DNA of 64,000 nucleotides from Paraflavitalea soli (GTDB lineage Bacteria; Bacteroidota; Bacteroidia; Chitinophagales; Chitinophagaceae), in contig NZ_CP032157.1 in assembly GCF_003555545.1 (NCBI RefSeq), positions 8,188,546 to 8,252,545 of the forward strand, in the 5' to 3' direction. Below the pieces are notes generated by a model, which saw only the letters and a program-made list of their open reading frames with translations, did no database searches and was not told where the DNA came from. Shown piece by piece: positions 8,687-17,794 of the stretch; the first letter of the stretch is position 1; every line of letters starts with the position of its first letter. A program made the translations under genes and the position numbers.

Positions 8687-8790
8687 AGCATCATCGGAGC
8701 TCATTCGCCAGCCTTCCCGGCGCACGCATGTCGGGATGACGGCTATTTCAAAGCCTCCGGCTTTGCACCATTGCTTGTCAGGCGTGTATG

Positions 8791-8866
8791 GTGCCCCATC
8801 GGGGCACCCGCTTTGTAGCAAACATCGTATCGAGAGTTTTTTGTGCCCCTTTAGGGGCTACCCGCT
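8791..8866. repeat. Two copies of a GTGCCCC...GGGGC hairpin unit
   Basis: Copy one (8791-8813) reads GTGCCCC-atc-GGGGCA-CCCGCTT and copy two (8843-8866) GTGCCCC-ttta-GGGG-cta-CCCGCTT. Each can form a G+C-rich hairpin and both end with CCCGCTT. They sit just beyond the stop codon of the NUDIX gene and may act as terminator or mRNA-end structures. Confidence 0.55.
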
Positions 8867-8873
8867 TAACGCT

Positions 8874-9497
8874 TCAATCAAAATACGCCGCTGAACCCCG
8901 TTCCCCTGCCAGCTTGTACAACAATTCAATCTGTGAACGAAGGATGCGGTCTTCCGACAACTCCGGCAACTGATCAACCGGAAAGAAGCCCACATCCAGG
9001 ATATCAAACCCCTTTTGCAGCCGCAGTTCCCCCGTCACTTCACACAGCAACCCAAATTTGTACACATAAAATGCCTGCGGCGGGTGCGGATGACAGCGTT
9101 TATCAAAAACGGCCAACAGCCGGGTGGCCTTTACTTCCAGGCCTGTTTCCTCCCGGAATTCTTTTTCTATCACTTGCGAGGGCGATAGGCCGATATCCGC
9201 CCAGCCGCCGGGCAAGGTCCATTTGCCATCAGCCATTTCCCGGGCCAGCAGTATTTCCCCCGCTTCATTGAGCAGCAGGCCGCGCACATCCACTTTGGGC
9301 GTAGGATAATCTTTATTCGGCGCATAAAAGTTCCTGATCACTTCCACAGGCTGGCCGATCAATGTGCTGGTCAACTCATGACTGATCTCCAATAACTCCG
9401 CATACCGTTCCCGGTCGTAATCATTGGTATTGTATACCAGTCCTGTATCGGCAATTGATTTGATGCGTTTGGCGAGGTTCAGAATAGCGTCCGTCAC
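8874..9497 (-). CDS. NUDIX hydrolase, YjhB-like (ADP-ribose pyrophosphatase-like)
   Basis: A 207-residue hydrolase of nucleoside-diphosphate-linked substrates, with an N-terminal helical NUDIX-associated domain (about residues 1-60) followed by the catalytic domain. The Nudix box is LPGGWADIGLSPSQV followed by EKEFREETGLEV. The REEEGL part that binds metal is intact. The first acidic position of the canonical box is Leu, a substitution also usual in the YjhB subfamily with its GGWADIG motif. The GTG at 9497 gives the family-like start MTDAILNLAKRIKSIAD; the TTG further upstream lies in sequence without family support. A single-gene unit; the substrate is unknown. Confidence 0.85.
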   Translation of the reverse strand: MTDAILNLAKRIKSIADTGLVYNTNDYDRERYAELLEISHELTSTLIGQPVEVIRNFYAPNKDYPTPKVDVRGLLLNEAGEILLAREMADGKWTLPGGWADIGLSPSQVIEKEFREETGLEVKATRLLAVFDKRCHPHPPQAFYVYKFGLLCEVTGELRLQKGFDILDVGFFPVDQLPELSEDRILRSQIELLYKLAGERGSAAYFD

Positions 9498-9756
9498 AAT
9501 AAGATGTTGAAGTAATAGGGTATTATATAATAGATGCGACAAAAGTAGTATTTACTAATATAACCAACTTTATTATAGGACTTTATGGCATATTGTGTTT
9601 TAAACCCTGCTTTAACTGTAAGACTTATTCACTGTGCAATGCCATTTTATCCACAAGTTGCCGGGGATATCCACATGGTGCAGTGTTTGTGTATAATTCC
9701 ATGTGGGTAATCCTGTGGGTAACTATTGGCCTATGTATTTTGTACCCCTATTCTTC

Positions 9757-9764
9757 TATATTTG
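9757..9764 (+). promoter_or_regulatory. Putative -7 box for smc
   Basis: TATATTTG is an exact TAnnTTTG match 23 bases before the GTG start of smc. Upstream TTTTG at 9738-9742 could be a -33 element but the spacing is shorter than usual. Confidence 0.5.
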
Positions 9765-9787
9765 CTGTCCTTAAAAATTAAGACACT

Positions 9788-12700
9788 GTGCGATTAAAGA
9801 GCTTAGAAATTAAAGGTTTTAAAAGTTTTGCCGACAAGACCGTACTGAACTTCGATGAAGGTATTACCGGCGTTATCGGACCCAATGGTTGCGGTAAAAG
9901 TAATATCATCGACAGTATCCGGTGGGTAATCGGCGAACAGAAGATCAGTCACCTGCGTAGTGAAAACCTGGAAAGCCTGGTGTTCAACGGTTCAAAAACA
10001 CGTTCCGCCAGCGGCCTGGCCGAGGTGAGCCTCACCTTTGAAAATACCCGGAACCTGCTCCCTACAGAGTTCAATACCGTTACTGTTACCAGGAAGTTCT
10101 ATAAAAGCGGCGAAAGCGAATACCGCCTCAATGATGTACAGTGCCGCCTGAAAGATATCCAGAACCTCTTTATGGATACCGGTGTGAGTACCGACAGCTA
10201 TGCCATTATTGAGTTGGGTATGGTGGATGAGATCATCAAGGACAAGGAAAATAGCCGTCGCCGCATGCTCGAGCAGGCTGCCGGTATCACCATTTATAAA
10301 ACCCGCAAGAAGGAAGCCAAGCAAAAGCTGGATGCCACCGAACAGGATCTTGCCCGTATTGAAGACCTGCTGTTCGAGATCAACAACCAGTTGAAGAGCC
10401 TCGAAAACCAGGCGAAGAAAGCAGAGAAGTATTACGAGATCAAAAAAGAATACCGGGAAGTAAGCATTGAACTGGCCAAGGCCTCCCTGGAAGGATTCAA
10501 CCACACCTGGCGCGACCTGAATGCCCAGTCTGAGGCTGAAATCGATAAGAAGATCAGGTTGGAAGCTGAAATAGCCAATGAAGAAGCCGTAATAGAACAG
10601 GAGAAAGTAGGCTTCATTGAAAAAGAACGCGCCCTGCAAAGCATGCAGCATGAGTTCAACGACCTGTTACAAACCTTACGCACCAAAGAGAATGATAAGA
10701 ACCTCGCTTCCCAAAGACTGAACTTCCTGAAAGAAAAGGAAAACAGTCTGCAGGAGTTCCTCAACAAAAGTGAAGGACAACTCAAGGGAATCGAAGAAGG
10801 CATTGAATTCACCCAACTGCAGGTAGGAGAGGAAGCTGGTAAACTGGAAAGCCTGCAACAGCAGCTGGAAGACCTGAAAGAAGCTACAGAAGAAAGACGC
10901 AAAGTGTTTGATGAGAAGCGTTCACATGTAGACAGCCTGCGTAGCGAGAACCTCAACATGCAGCGCAACCAGTTTGAGGCAGAGAAGAAAGTAGCCATCG
11001 CCGATAACTCTATCCGCAACCTCGAGCAAAGCATTGCCCGGCTGGAAGAAGAGCAGGAAGTACGTACCAGCCAGCTCAAACAATTGGAAGAAGAGCACAT
11101 CACCAAAGAAGAAGAACTCGAAAGCCGCCAGCGTGATCTCCGGCAACTCCAGGAACAGCACGAGCGCACGAAAGAACAAATACTGGAAGCGCAGGGCGAA
11201 ATGGAAAGACTCCGTCAGGAACTGGCCGGGGAAAGCCGTAAGCTGGATGCCAAAAAAAATGAGTACGACCTGCTGAAAAGCCTCATCGACTCAATGGAAG
11301 GCTATCCCGAAAGTGTGAAGTTCCTCCATAAGAACCCCAACTGGAATCATACAGCGCCTATTCTGTCAGATATTATATATGTAAAGGAAGAGTTCCGTGC
11401 TGCCGTGGAAAACGTGCTGGAACCCTACCTCAACTATTACGTGGTGAATGACCTGCAGGAAGGTTTGCAGGCAGTACACCTCCTCGACGCCAACAAAAAA
11501 GGAAAGGCCAACTTTTTCCTGTTGGATAAGCTCAACGGCAATGTAGAACCCGCTGCCCATCAGCCCGAAGGCTCCATCCCTGCCATGCAGGTGATAGAAG
11601 TAGACCCCCAATACCGTCAACTGGCAGAACACTTGCTGGGACAGGTTTTCATTGCCGAAAATGAAGATGCCCTTGCCAACAGCAATGGTTCCATCGTATT
11701 GGAGAAACACGGTAAATACGTAAAAGGAAAATATTCACTGACCGGTGGTAGCGTTGGGATATTTGAGGGTAAGAAGATCGGTCGTGCCAAGAACCTCGAA
11801 AAGCTGTATGAGCAGATACAGGTGCAGGAGCGCATTGTAAATGAGCTCAAGGCAGCCATCCAGGAGAAGCACAACGAAGTGGTCAGCTACAACGAGCAAC
11901 TGAAGGAAACTGCCATCAAGCAGGCTCAGGAAGATATCAACCGTCTTACCAACCTCGTGTTCTCTTTGCAAAATAAGATCGAGAACCTGCATGGCATGAA
12001 GAGCACTTCACAAAACAGGTTGGAGGAATTGCAGATCAACCTGGAAAATACCACGGCCTCTATCTCCGGTACCCGCGAAGAATGGCAACAACTGGTAGCC
12101 CAGCTCAACGAAGTGCGGGAGAAACTGCAGGCTGCCGAAGGCGATTACAAATCTGCCGAGAGCCAATACCACAGCGCATTGGCCAGCTACAATGAATTCA
12201 ACCTGCAGGTTACCCGTCAGCAAAGTAAGATCACCGCCCTGACACAGGAGCTGGAATTCAAACGCAACCAGCTTACTGGTCTCCGCACCCAGATAGAAAC
12301 CAATGCCTCCCAGTTGAAACAAACAGTGGAGAACATTACTGAAAGTGCCGAAACATTGGAAGCTGCTGAAAATGGTTTGGTAGACCTGATGCGCAAGAAA
12401 GAAGAAGCCGAAAAGGTATTGAACGAAACTGACCAGGCTTATTATAACCTGCGCAATACACTCAACGAGAAGGAAAGCGAACTTCGCCATAAGACCAAAG
12501 AGCGCGAAATGCTCGAGCACCTCCTTACCGAGATCAAAGACAGGCTCAACGAACTGAAACTGCAGTTGGCCGGTATGAAAGAAAGGCTCAATGTGGAGTT
12601 CCGCATCAACCTCGATGACATCATCGACCAGCCAAGGACCGGTGAAGTGCCAACAGAAGAATTGCAGGAAAAGAGCGACCGGATGAAGAAGCGCCTGGAG

Positions 12701-13309
12701 AACCTGGGTGAGGTAAACCCCACCGCCATTGAGGCCTTCCAGGAAATGAAAAAAAGATATGAGTTCATCCTCGAACAGAAGAATGACCTGGTTACTGCCA
12801 AGGATAGCCTGCTCCAGACTATCCAGGAAGTGGAAGCTACCGCCAATCAGCAGTTCCTCGACACCTTCAACCGCGTGCGCGATAACTTCCAGAAGGTATT
12901 TAAAGCCCTCTTTACAGAAGATGATACCGCAGATATGGTGTTGGAGAATCCGGAGAACCTGGCCGAAACCAGCATCGATATCATTGCCAAGCCCAAGGGT
13001 AAACGGCCTTCATCCATTACCCAGTTGAGTGGTGGAGAAAAGACCCTCACCGCTACCGCCCTGCTGTTTGCGATTTACCTCATCAAGCCGGCGCCATTCT
13101 GTATCCTCGATGAGGTGGACGCCCCACTTGATGATGCCAACGTAGGTAAGTTCACCAACATGATCCGTAAGTTCAGCGAAGAAAGCCAGTTCATCATTGT
13201 TACCCACAACAAGATGACCATGAGCTCAGTGGATGTTATTTACGGTGTCACCATGCAGGAGCCCGGTGTAAGTAAACTGGTACCCGTGGATTTCCGCAGC
13301 CTCAATTAA
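9788..13309 (+). CDS. smc: Chromosome segregation protein SMC
   Basis: A 1173-residue condensin ATPase that compacts and helps segregate the chromosome as a dimer with ScpA/ScpB (not in this window). Walker A is GPNGCGKSNIID at residues 32-43. Long coiled coils (about 170-500 and 690-1010) flank a hinge near 505-680 (GYPESVKFLHKNPNW to SVGIFEGKKIGRAKNLEKL). The ABC signature QLSGGEKTLTATALLFAIY and Walker B FCILDEVDAPLDDANV are near residues 1075-1125, followed by the H-loop IIVTHNKMTM. The start is the GTG at 9788, which gives MRLKSLEIKGFKSFADKT exactly as in the family. It is transcribed alone and ends at a bidirectional terminator. Confidence 0.97.
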   Translation: MRLKSLEIKGFKSFADKTVLNFDEGITGVIGPNGCGKSNIIDSIRWVIGEQKISHLRSENLESLVFNGSKTRSASGLAEVSLTFENTRNLLPTEFNTVTVTRKFYKSGESEYRLNDVQCRLKDIQNLFMDTGVSTDSYAIIELGMVDEIIKDKENSRRRMLEQAAGITIYKTRKKEAKQKLDATEQDLARIEDLLFEINNQLKSLENQAKKAEKYYEIKKEYREVSIELAKASLEGFNHTWRDLNAQSEAEIDKKIRLEAEIANEEAVIEQEKVGFIEKERALQSMQHEFNDLLQTLRTKENDKNLASQRLNFLKEKENSLQEFLNKSEGQLKGIEEGIEFTQLQVGEEAGKLESLQQQLEDLKEATEERRKVFDEKRSHVDSLRSENLNMQRNQFEAEKKVAIADNSIRNLEQSIARLEEEQEVRTSQLKQLEEEHITKEEELESRQRDLRQLQEQHERTKEQILEAQGEMERLRQELAGESRKLDAKKNEYDLLKSLIDSMEGYPESVKFLHKNPNWNHTAPILSDIIYVKEEFRAAVENVLEPYLNYYVVNDLQEGLQAVHLLDANKKGKANFFLLDKLNGNVEPAAHQPEGSIPAMQVIEVDPQYRQLAEHLLGQVFIAENEDALANSNGSIVLEKHGKYVKGKYSLTGGSVGIFEGKKIGRAKNLEKLYEQIQVQERIVNELKAAIQEKHNEVVSYNEQLKETAIKQAQEDINRLTNLVFSLQNKIENLHGMKSTSQNRLEELQINLENTTASISGTREEWQQLVAQLNEVREKLQAAEGDYKSAESQYHSALASYNEFNLQVTRQQSKITALTQELEFKRNQLTGLRTQIETNASQLKQTVENITESAETLEAAENGLVDLMRKKEEAEKVLNETDQAYYNLRNTLNEKESELRHKTKEREMLEHLLTEIKDRLNELKLQLAGMKERLNVEFRINLDDIIDQPRTGEVPTEELQEKSDRMKKRLENLGEVNPTAIEAFQEMKKRYEFILEQKNDLVTAKDSLLQTIQEVEATANQQFLDTFNRVRDNFQKVFKALFTEDDTADMVLENPENLAETSIDIIAKPKGKRPSSITQLSGGEKTLTATALLFAIYLIKPAPFCILDEVDAPLDDANVGKFTNMIRKFSEESQFIIVTHNKMTMSSVDVIYGVTMQEPGVSKLVPVDFRSLN

Positions 13310-13332
13310 GTCATCAGTCATTAGGAAAAATA

Positions 13333-13360
13333 AAAGATCCCGCTCTTGAGCGGGATCTTT
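13333..13360. terminator. Bidirectional intrinsic terminator between smc and ferritin
   Basis: AAAGATCCCGCTC and its perfect complement GAGCGGGATCTTT leave a minimal loop. A and T tracts on both sides allow it to serve the two convergent genes. Confidence 0.85.
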
Positions 13361-13385
13361 GTTTATAGACTTGATGGAGTTTCCA

Positions 13386-13907
13386 TTAATGGCCGCCTTT
13401 TCCTTTGCCGCCACCTTGTGGATTCATGGCGCCCAAGTCACGGTCAAAAAGGTACATACCACCTTTATCTTCCCCGATAAGTTTTAGTTTGTCCAGGATC
13501 TGGCGGGCCAGACTTTCTTCTTCGATCTGCTCTGTCACATACCATTGCAGGAAGTTGTGTGTGGTATAGTCTTTCTCCTGTATGCAAAGCTCTACCAGCG
13601 CATTGATCTCGTTCGATACTTTTATTTCATGAGAGTGAACGATCTCAAAGATCTCCTGGATATTCTTAAAGTCAGTTTGGGGCGCGGCAAAGGGAGGTAC
13701 GATAGCGTGCCCGCCACGATCATTGATGTAGTGGAACAACTTCAGCATATGCGTACGCTCTTCATCAGAATGGTGGTACAGGAACTGCGCTACACCATTG
13801 TACCCTTTTACTTCTGCCCAGGAGCCCATAGCCAGGTAATACATGGAAGAAAAGCCTTCCAGGTCGATCTGCTTGTTGAGGGCTGCGTCTATTTTACTCG
13901 ATATCAT
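13386..13907 (-). CDS. Ferritin (FtnA-like)
   Basis: A 173-residue non-haem ferritin that oxidises Fe(II) and stores it as a mineral in a 24-subunit shell. All ferroxidase-centre residues line up with E. coli FtnA: Glu in DLEGFSS, Glu and His in DEERTHM, Glu in SHEIKVS, and Gln and Glu in TEQIEEE. The NFLQWYVTEQ segment is highly typical. The C-terminus carries a short Gly/Lys/His tail (GGGKGKGGH) beyond the usual length. It is convergent with smc and divergent from a DUF486 membrane protein gene. No Fur box could be identified by eye. Confidence 0.95.
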   Translation of the reverse strand: MISSKIDAALNKQIDLEGFSSMYYLAMGSWAEVKGYNGVAQFLYHHSDEERTHMLKLFHYINDRGGHAIVPPFAAPQTDFKNIQEIFEIVHSHEIKVSNEINALVELCIQEKDYTTHNFLQWYVTEQIEEESLARQILDKLKLIGEDKGGMYLFDRDLGAMNPQGGGKGKGGH

Positions 13908-13983
13908 ACGTTGATAGTTTTGTAATTGAATATACGAATTTATAATTTTGACACTTTATAACTGGTAGTAAAATTAACCCATT

Positions 13984-14313
13984 ATGCGCACCATCATCCT
14001 GTTATTGCTGTCAAACATATTTATGACCATCGCCTGGTACGGTCATTTAAAACAGCAACACCTGCCCTTGTGGAAGGCTATTCTGCTAAGCTGGGGGATC
14101 GCATTCTTTGAGTATTGCCTGATGGTGCCTGCCAACCGCTGGGGTTTTTCCAATGGCTTCAATGGTTTTCAGCTCAAAATGACACAGGAAGTGATTACCC
14201 TCATTGTATTTACAGTCTTTGCTGTTGTCTACCTCAAAGAACCCTTTCACTGGAAATACCTGGTCAGTTTCTGTTTCCTGATTGGCGCTGTTTATTTCAT
14301 GTTTAAGAAGTAG
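13984..14313 (+). CDS. DMT-superfamily small membrane protein (DUF486)
   Basis: A 109-residue inner-membrane protein with four hydrophobic helices, matching the DUF486 family: IAWYGHLK near residue 20, FFEYCLMVPANRWG and QLKMTQEVITL in the middle, and a final FLIGAVYFMFKK. Family members resemble half of a drug/metabolite transporter and are thought to pair. No substrate is known. The start at 13984 (MRTIILLLLSNIFMT) is the only sensible one. The gene ends one base before the stop codon of the convergent Ycf48-like gene, so the two share their 3' junction. Confidence 0.9.
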   Translation: MRTIILLLLSNIFMTIAWYGHLKQQHLPLWKAILLSWGIAFFEYCLMVPANRWGFSNGFNGFQLKMTQEVITLIVFTVFAVVYLKEPFHWKYLVSFCFLIGAVYFMFKK

Positions 14314-14314
14314 G

Positions 14315-15316
14315 TTACCACACTAGTTTCCCGATCCGTCCCTTGCCCCCTGCTAAATACACTGCTTTCCCTTTCTTAGCTTTCTGGCATACATGATACC
14401 CATCCGGGGAGATCAGCTTCCAGTTATTACCACCGTCTATTGAAATATCAACCCCGGGAACGCCGCAAGTGATCAGTTGCTCAGGCGTGATATAGGCTAC
14501 ACAACTACGGTAGGCACGTGGACCTGTAACCGGCGCATGCCAGGTTTTCATACCATCTGTCGAAAGCAGGCAGTTCCCTGTAGTATCAGGCTGGTTATCA
14601 TAATCGCCGGCTACAATAACCGCATGATTGCCGTTGATCGCGATCGAATTGGGCCCTGTCATTTCACGCCCCTGGATAATGTCCAGCGTAACAGTGCGCT
14701 GCGGATCAAGCAGCCTGGCCACCTTGCCGCCCGATACGATCGTGAAAAGCCCGTTTTTTTGATACCGGATATTGGTACCACTGGCGGCGAAGAATCCTTC
14801 CCCTTCCATGGCAGGCAGGGTAGTGGCAGTGAACTTTTTCCAGCTGCTGCCACCGTCATCTGTGGTGGCTAAATATACCTTTCCGTCAATGGGATCGCCT
14901 ACTACGATGCCCCTTTTGTTGTCTATAAAATCCATGGCGTCGAGGAACATGCCTTTGGTGGTATCTGTAAATACCGTTTTCCAGGTTTTGCCCCCATCCG
15001 TTGTTTTAAGGATATTGGCTGGTTCTGCGATGGCTATGATAACGGCTGTCTTTTCATCAAAAGCTTCGATATCCCGGAAATCCCGCTGTTCATAACCCGG
15101 CACCGTTGTCCATATCCAGGTCTTCCCTCCGTCCATCGAACGGCCCACCTTGCCCTTGCTGCCACTTACCCATATTACCGCGTCATTCACCACACTAAGC
15201 CCTCTAAGGCTCGTTTCCGTGCCGCTGGTGAGCAATTCGATATGTTGCGCCTGCACGGTTGTTCCGGAAAAGAGGCAGGATAGCAGAAACAGTACACTGA
15301 TGGATTTAGTAATCAT
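14315..15316 (-). CDS. Secreted Ycf48-like beta-propeller protein (BNR/Asp-box repeats)
   Basis: A 333-residue exported protein with a signal peptide (MITKSISVLFLLSCLFSG to AQH) followed by a propeller built from Asp-box repeats: GRSMDGGKTW, LKTTDGGKTW, ATTDDGGSSW, LSTDGMKTW and ISIDGGNNW. It belongs to the broad Ycf48/photosystem-stability-factor-like and sortilin-like repeat group, which in heterotrophs is often annotated as an oxidoreductase without evidence. The function here is unknown. The ATG at 15316 was preferred to an upstream in-frame start six codons earlier because it starts the signal peptide. It appears monocistronic. Confidence 0.85.
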   Translation of the reverse strand: MITKSISVLFLLSCLFSGTTVQAQHIELLTSGTETSLRGLSVVNDAVIWVSGSKGKVGRSMDGGKTWIWTTVPGYEQRDFRDIEAFDEKTAVIIAIAEPANILKTTDGGKTWKTVFTDTTKGMFLDAMDFIDNKRGIVVGDPIDGKVYLATTDDGGSSWKKFTATTLPAMEGEGFFAASGTNIRYQKNGLFTIVSGGKVARLLDPQRTVTLDIIQGREMTGPNSIAINGNHAVIVAGDYDNQPDTTGNCLLSTDGMKTWHAPVTGPRAYRSCVAYITPEQLITCGVPGVDISIDGGNNWKLISPDGYHVCQKAKKGKAVYLAGGKGRIGKLVW

Positions 15317-15338
15317 AGATGGGAAGATAAGCAAAAAT

Positions 15339-15375
15339 CAAAAAGCCATCGCTCCGTAGAAGTGATGGCTTTTTG
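15339..15375 (-). terminator. Strong intrinsic terminator, probably for a minus-strand transcript
   Basis: A perfect 12-bp stem, CAAAAAGCCATC at 15339-15350 with GATGGCTTTTTG at 15364-15375, has a 13-nt loop. On the minus strand it is followed by a further T-rich tract (GATTTTTGC). No recognised gene ends here on either strand, so it implies an unannotated minus-strand transcript across 15.4-15.7 kb or a distal terminator of the aminopeptidase transcript. Confidence 0.7.
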
Positions 15376-15950
15376 AATGTCTTAATCTTTCAGTCGATCG
15401 AAGGTAAACTCATTTCAAAGGTATTGGATGTCCTGGCACGATCTGTTTTTGGCGGCTGGGTTTTCAGGATATCGACTGGGTTTTCACATACTATCGGATC
15501 TTGATCTTTTCAGGTATTGGATATTACTATTGGTCTTTCAGGATTTTTCTAAGAAACCTTTTGCTACTATCAGGATCACAGGATAAAAACCCGCAGGTTT
15601 CTGGTAGAGAATTTTGAACAGGATCTTCAGATGATATTGGATGCCGGATATTGGTGGCGGTATTTCTGTGGGGATATTGGATCAACTAATTCAAAGATAA
15701 CGTCTGAACATTTATTGACATAGCGCAAATATGCCCTGTTTTTTGGCTTCAGTTATTCCCCTGCGTATCGTAAAAGTTACTATCAGATATAGAGATATTA
15801 CCTTTAATTATATAGTGTTTTTGCGAAAAACAACCTATTTGTGGGTAGAAACACTCGCTATTTATTCGTATTTATACGGTTTTTGCCCGGCTGGTCCCGG
15901 AAATATACTTTAGCAGGTAGGGGCCCCTGTTCCGCACGGAAAGCGCAGGC
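15376..15950. other. 580-nt region without a recognisable gene
   Basis: No credible coding sequence is visible. The left half (15420-15685) repeats the word (A)TATTGGAT at least five times, along with (T)TTCAGGAT and GGATCTT. A 39-codon minus-strand frame (15393-15509, stop at 15390-15392) would encode a Pro-rich peptide ending TFEMSLPSID, but it has no usual start codon apart from a late ATG seven codons before the stop. The right half is A+T-rich and unremarkable. A non-coding RNA or a decayed gene is possible. Confidence 0.4.
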
Positions 15951-16000
15951 GGGCATGGATTTTATAGCGCTCAAAGCCCTTTACAGGCCCTTCTGAATGC

Positions 16001-16032
16001 AAAGAGGCAGCCCTGAAGGGAAGCACCTCTTT
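16001..16032 (-). terminator. Terminator downstream of aminopeptidase P
   Basis: AAAGAGG at 16001-16007 pairs with CCTCTTT at 16026-16032, with inner CCCT/GGG pairing, 25 bases past the stop codon of the minus-strand peptidase gene. Confidence 0.6.
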
Positions 16033-16057
16033 CGTATGTCAACCCGTTTAAAGCGTT

Positions 16058-17530
16058 CTAAAAGCCTTTTTTGGCAGCCTTTAGTTTAGGCAAAATGAAG
16101 TTATCAAGCGGACTTTTCTCCGCCACCAGCTTTTCAATATCGCTGATCTTACGGGGAGCCGCCCAGGAAAGCAATTCATAGTCCTTTTCTTTGATCAGCA
16201 CATCATCTTCGATCCGTACCGCGATCGCCCACCATTTTTTATCACAGGGACTATTCTCCGGGATATAAATGCCTGGCTCAATAGTGATCACCATATTCTT
16301 CTTCAGCTTGGACGAAGCGCTCCGGTCGTGTACATCCAGTCCAATATGATGGCCCAGCCCATGCGGATAGTATTTATTCGCCTCTTCTTTCTTGCTGATA
16401 ATACCCAGCTTTATTAAACCTTCTGCAATGATGTTCCTGGATACCTTGTCCAGCTCCTGCCAGGTAGTACCTTCCTTGCAAAGCTTGAAAGCTGCTTCCT
16501 GCGCTTCATATACCAGTTCATAAATCGCTTTTTGCTCTGCTGTAAACTTTCCGGTGGTAGGCACCGTGCGCGTTACATCAGCCGTGTATCCATGGTATTC
16601 GGCGCCCACATCCATTAAGAGCATCTTATTGGCCACATGCAGTTTTTCATTCTCCGTGTAGTGCAGCACACAACCATTGTTGCCAGCGCCTACGATCGAA
16701 GGATAACCTACATATTCGGCACCGTATTTCTTATGTACAAACTCGTGTAATCCCTGTACTTCCCTTTCCGACATATCCGGACGCACCGCCTTCATTACTT
16801 CAGCCTGCCCCTGGCAGGATATCTCCACTGCCTTGCGCAACAGCGTAAGCTCTTCTTCTGTTTTTATTTCCCGCAGCTGGCCTGTGTATTGCCTGAATTC
16901 GGCAGTACCAAATCGTTTGTCCTGCGCATAATTGTCTGTGATCTGTGCCTTTTCCTTCAATTGTTTGATCAGGTCATACAGATCAGCATTGTCATAGCGC
17001 GCATCTGCAAGGTCTGTTGGCAGGCGGTCAAGAATGATCTTTTCAAATTTGGAGAAGTCGATCGTCGTATTCTTAAAGTCTTCGCCATTGTATACCTGCG
17101 TAAGACCCAATTTTTGTTTGGCGCCTTCTACGCCCATTCTTTTGCCTGTCCATTGTTCAGCCTGCGCATTGCGTTTTTGTACAAACAGCATTTCCTTGTA
17201 AGTGCTGCCATCGGCCGCTGTCTGCGGTTCTTTGAAAACCAGCAACAATGAATGCGGTTCCTTATACCCCGTGAAATAATATAGATCAGGGTTCTGGTGA
17301 TATACATAATCTACATCATTGGAAAAATTGCGAACGGGATAAGCCCATACAACTGCTACTGAATTAGCAGGCATTAATTGCCGCAGCGAATCCCGGCGGC
17401 TGGCATGAAAAGCGGGCGTAAGATAATCTTCCGGCAGATCATCCGATTGGGCAAAGATGGGGGTGGTTAGCAGCATGGAAGCCACCATAACGAAATGGCG
17501 TAAACGCATAGTTGGTTTTTTAAACTTCAT
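16058..17530 (-). CDS. Secreted Xaa-Pro aminopeptidase (aminopeptidase P, M24B)
   Basis: A 490-residue metallopeptidase that removes an N-terminal residue preceding proline. Unlike the cytoplasmic PepP it has an N-terminal signal (RHFVMVASMLLTTPIFAQS). The N-terminal creatinase-like domain (about 40-200) contains DVDYVYHQNPDLYYFTGY. The pita-bread catalytic domain shows the five metal ligands: two Asp in LLMDVGAEYHGYTADVTRT, His in GLGHHIGLDVHD, Glu in ITIEPGIYIP and Glu in AVRIEDDVLI. The ATG at 17530 adds seven residues ahead of a second in-frame ATG at 17509; both are compatible with export. TATATTTA at 17540-17547 on the minus strand is a near-match to the -7 box. Confidence 0.94.
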   Translation of the reverse strand: MKFKKPTMRLRHFVMVASMLLTTPIFAQSDDLPEDYLTPAFHASRRDSLRQLMPANSVAVVWAYPVRNFSNDVDYVYHQNPDLYYFTGYKEPHSLLLVFKEPQTAADGSTYKEMLFVQKRNAQAEQWTGKRMGVEGAKQKLGLTQVYNGEDFKNTTIDFSKFEKIILDRLPTDLADARYDNADLYDLIKQLKEKAQITDNYAQDKRFGTAEFRQYTGQLREIKTEEELTLLRKAVEISCQGQAEVMKAVRPDMSEREVQGLHEFVHKKYGAEYVGYPSIVGAGNNGCVLHYTENEKLHVANKMLLMDVGAEYHGYTADVTRTVPTTGKFTAEQKAIYELVYEAQEAAFKLCKEGTTWQELDKVSRNIIAEGLIKLGIISKKEEANKYYPHGLGHHIGLDVHDRSASSKLKKNMVITIEPGIYIPENSPCDKKWWAIAVRIEDDVLIKEKDYELLSWAAPRKISDIEKLVAEKSPLDNFILPKLKAAKKGF

Positions 17531-17794
17531 TGAATGTAATAAATATAGAACTTGTTGCTTATTACTCCCCCACAGAATAGGGTGGGCGGCGAAGGGAAGC
17601 GCCTGAATGGGAAGTTTTTAGTGGTATTTGGGTAGATCGCCTGAGGGTAAAAGTGGAATTTACGTAGGGCTGTTCAAAAGCCGCAAAGGGGCATCGTATT
17701 TTATGCAGGAGGGGTCAAGGTAGTAATACTGAAAAAGGAAAAATATGCAATATTTCGTTCTTTTTTGACGATTTTACAGGGTAATGTCAGCTAA

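Noticed and set aside
9992-12520. Several long minus-strand frames inside smc
   Set aside because: They are created by the biased codon use of the coiled-coil coding strand; residues are rich in Phe, Leu and Ser in the way antisense frames are.
15731-15913. Plus-strand open frame of 60 codons
   Set aside because: No ribosome-binding site, low-complexity A+T-rich sequence and no protein-like pattern.
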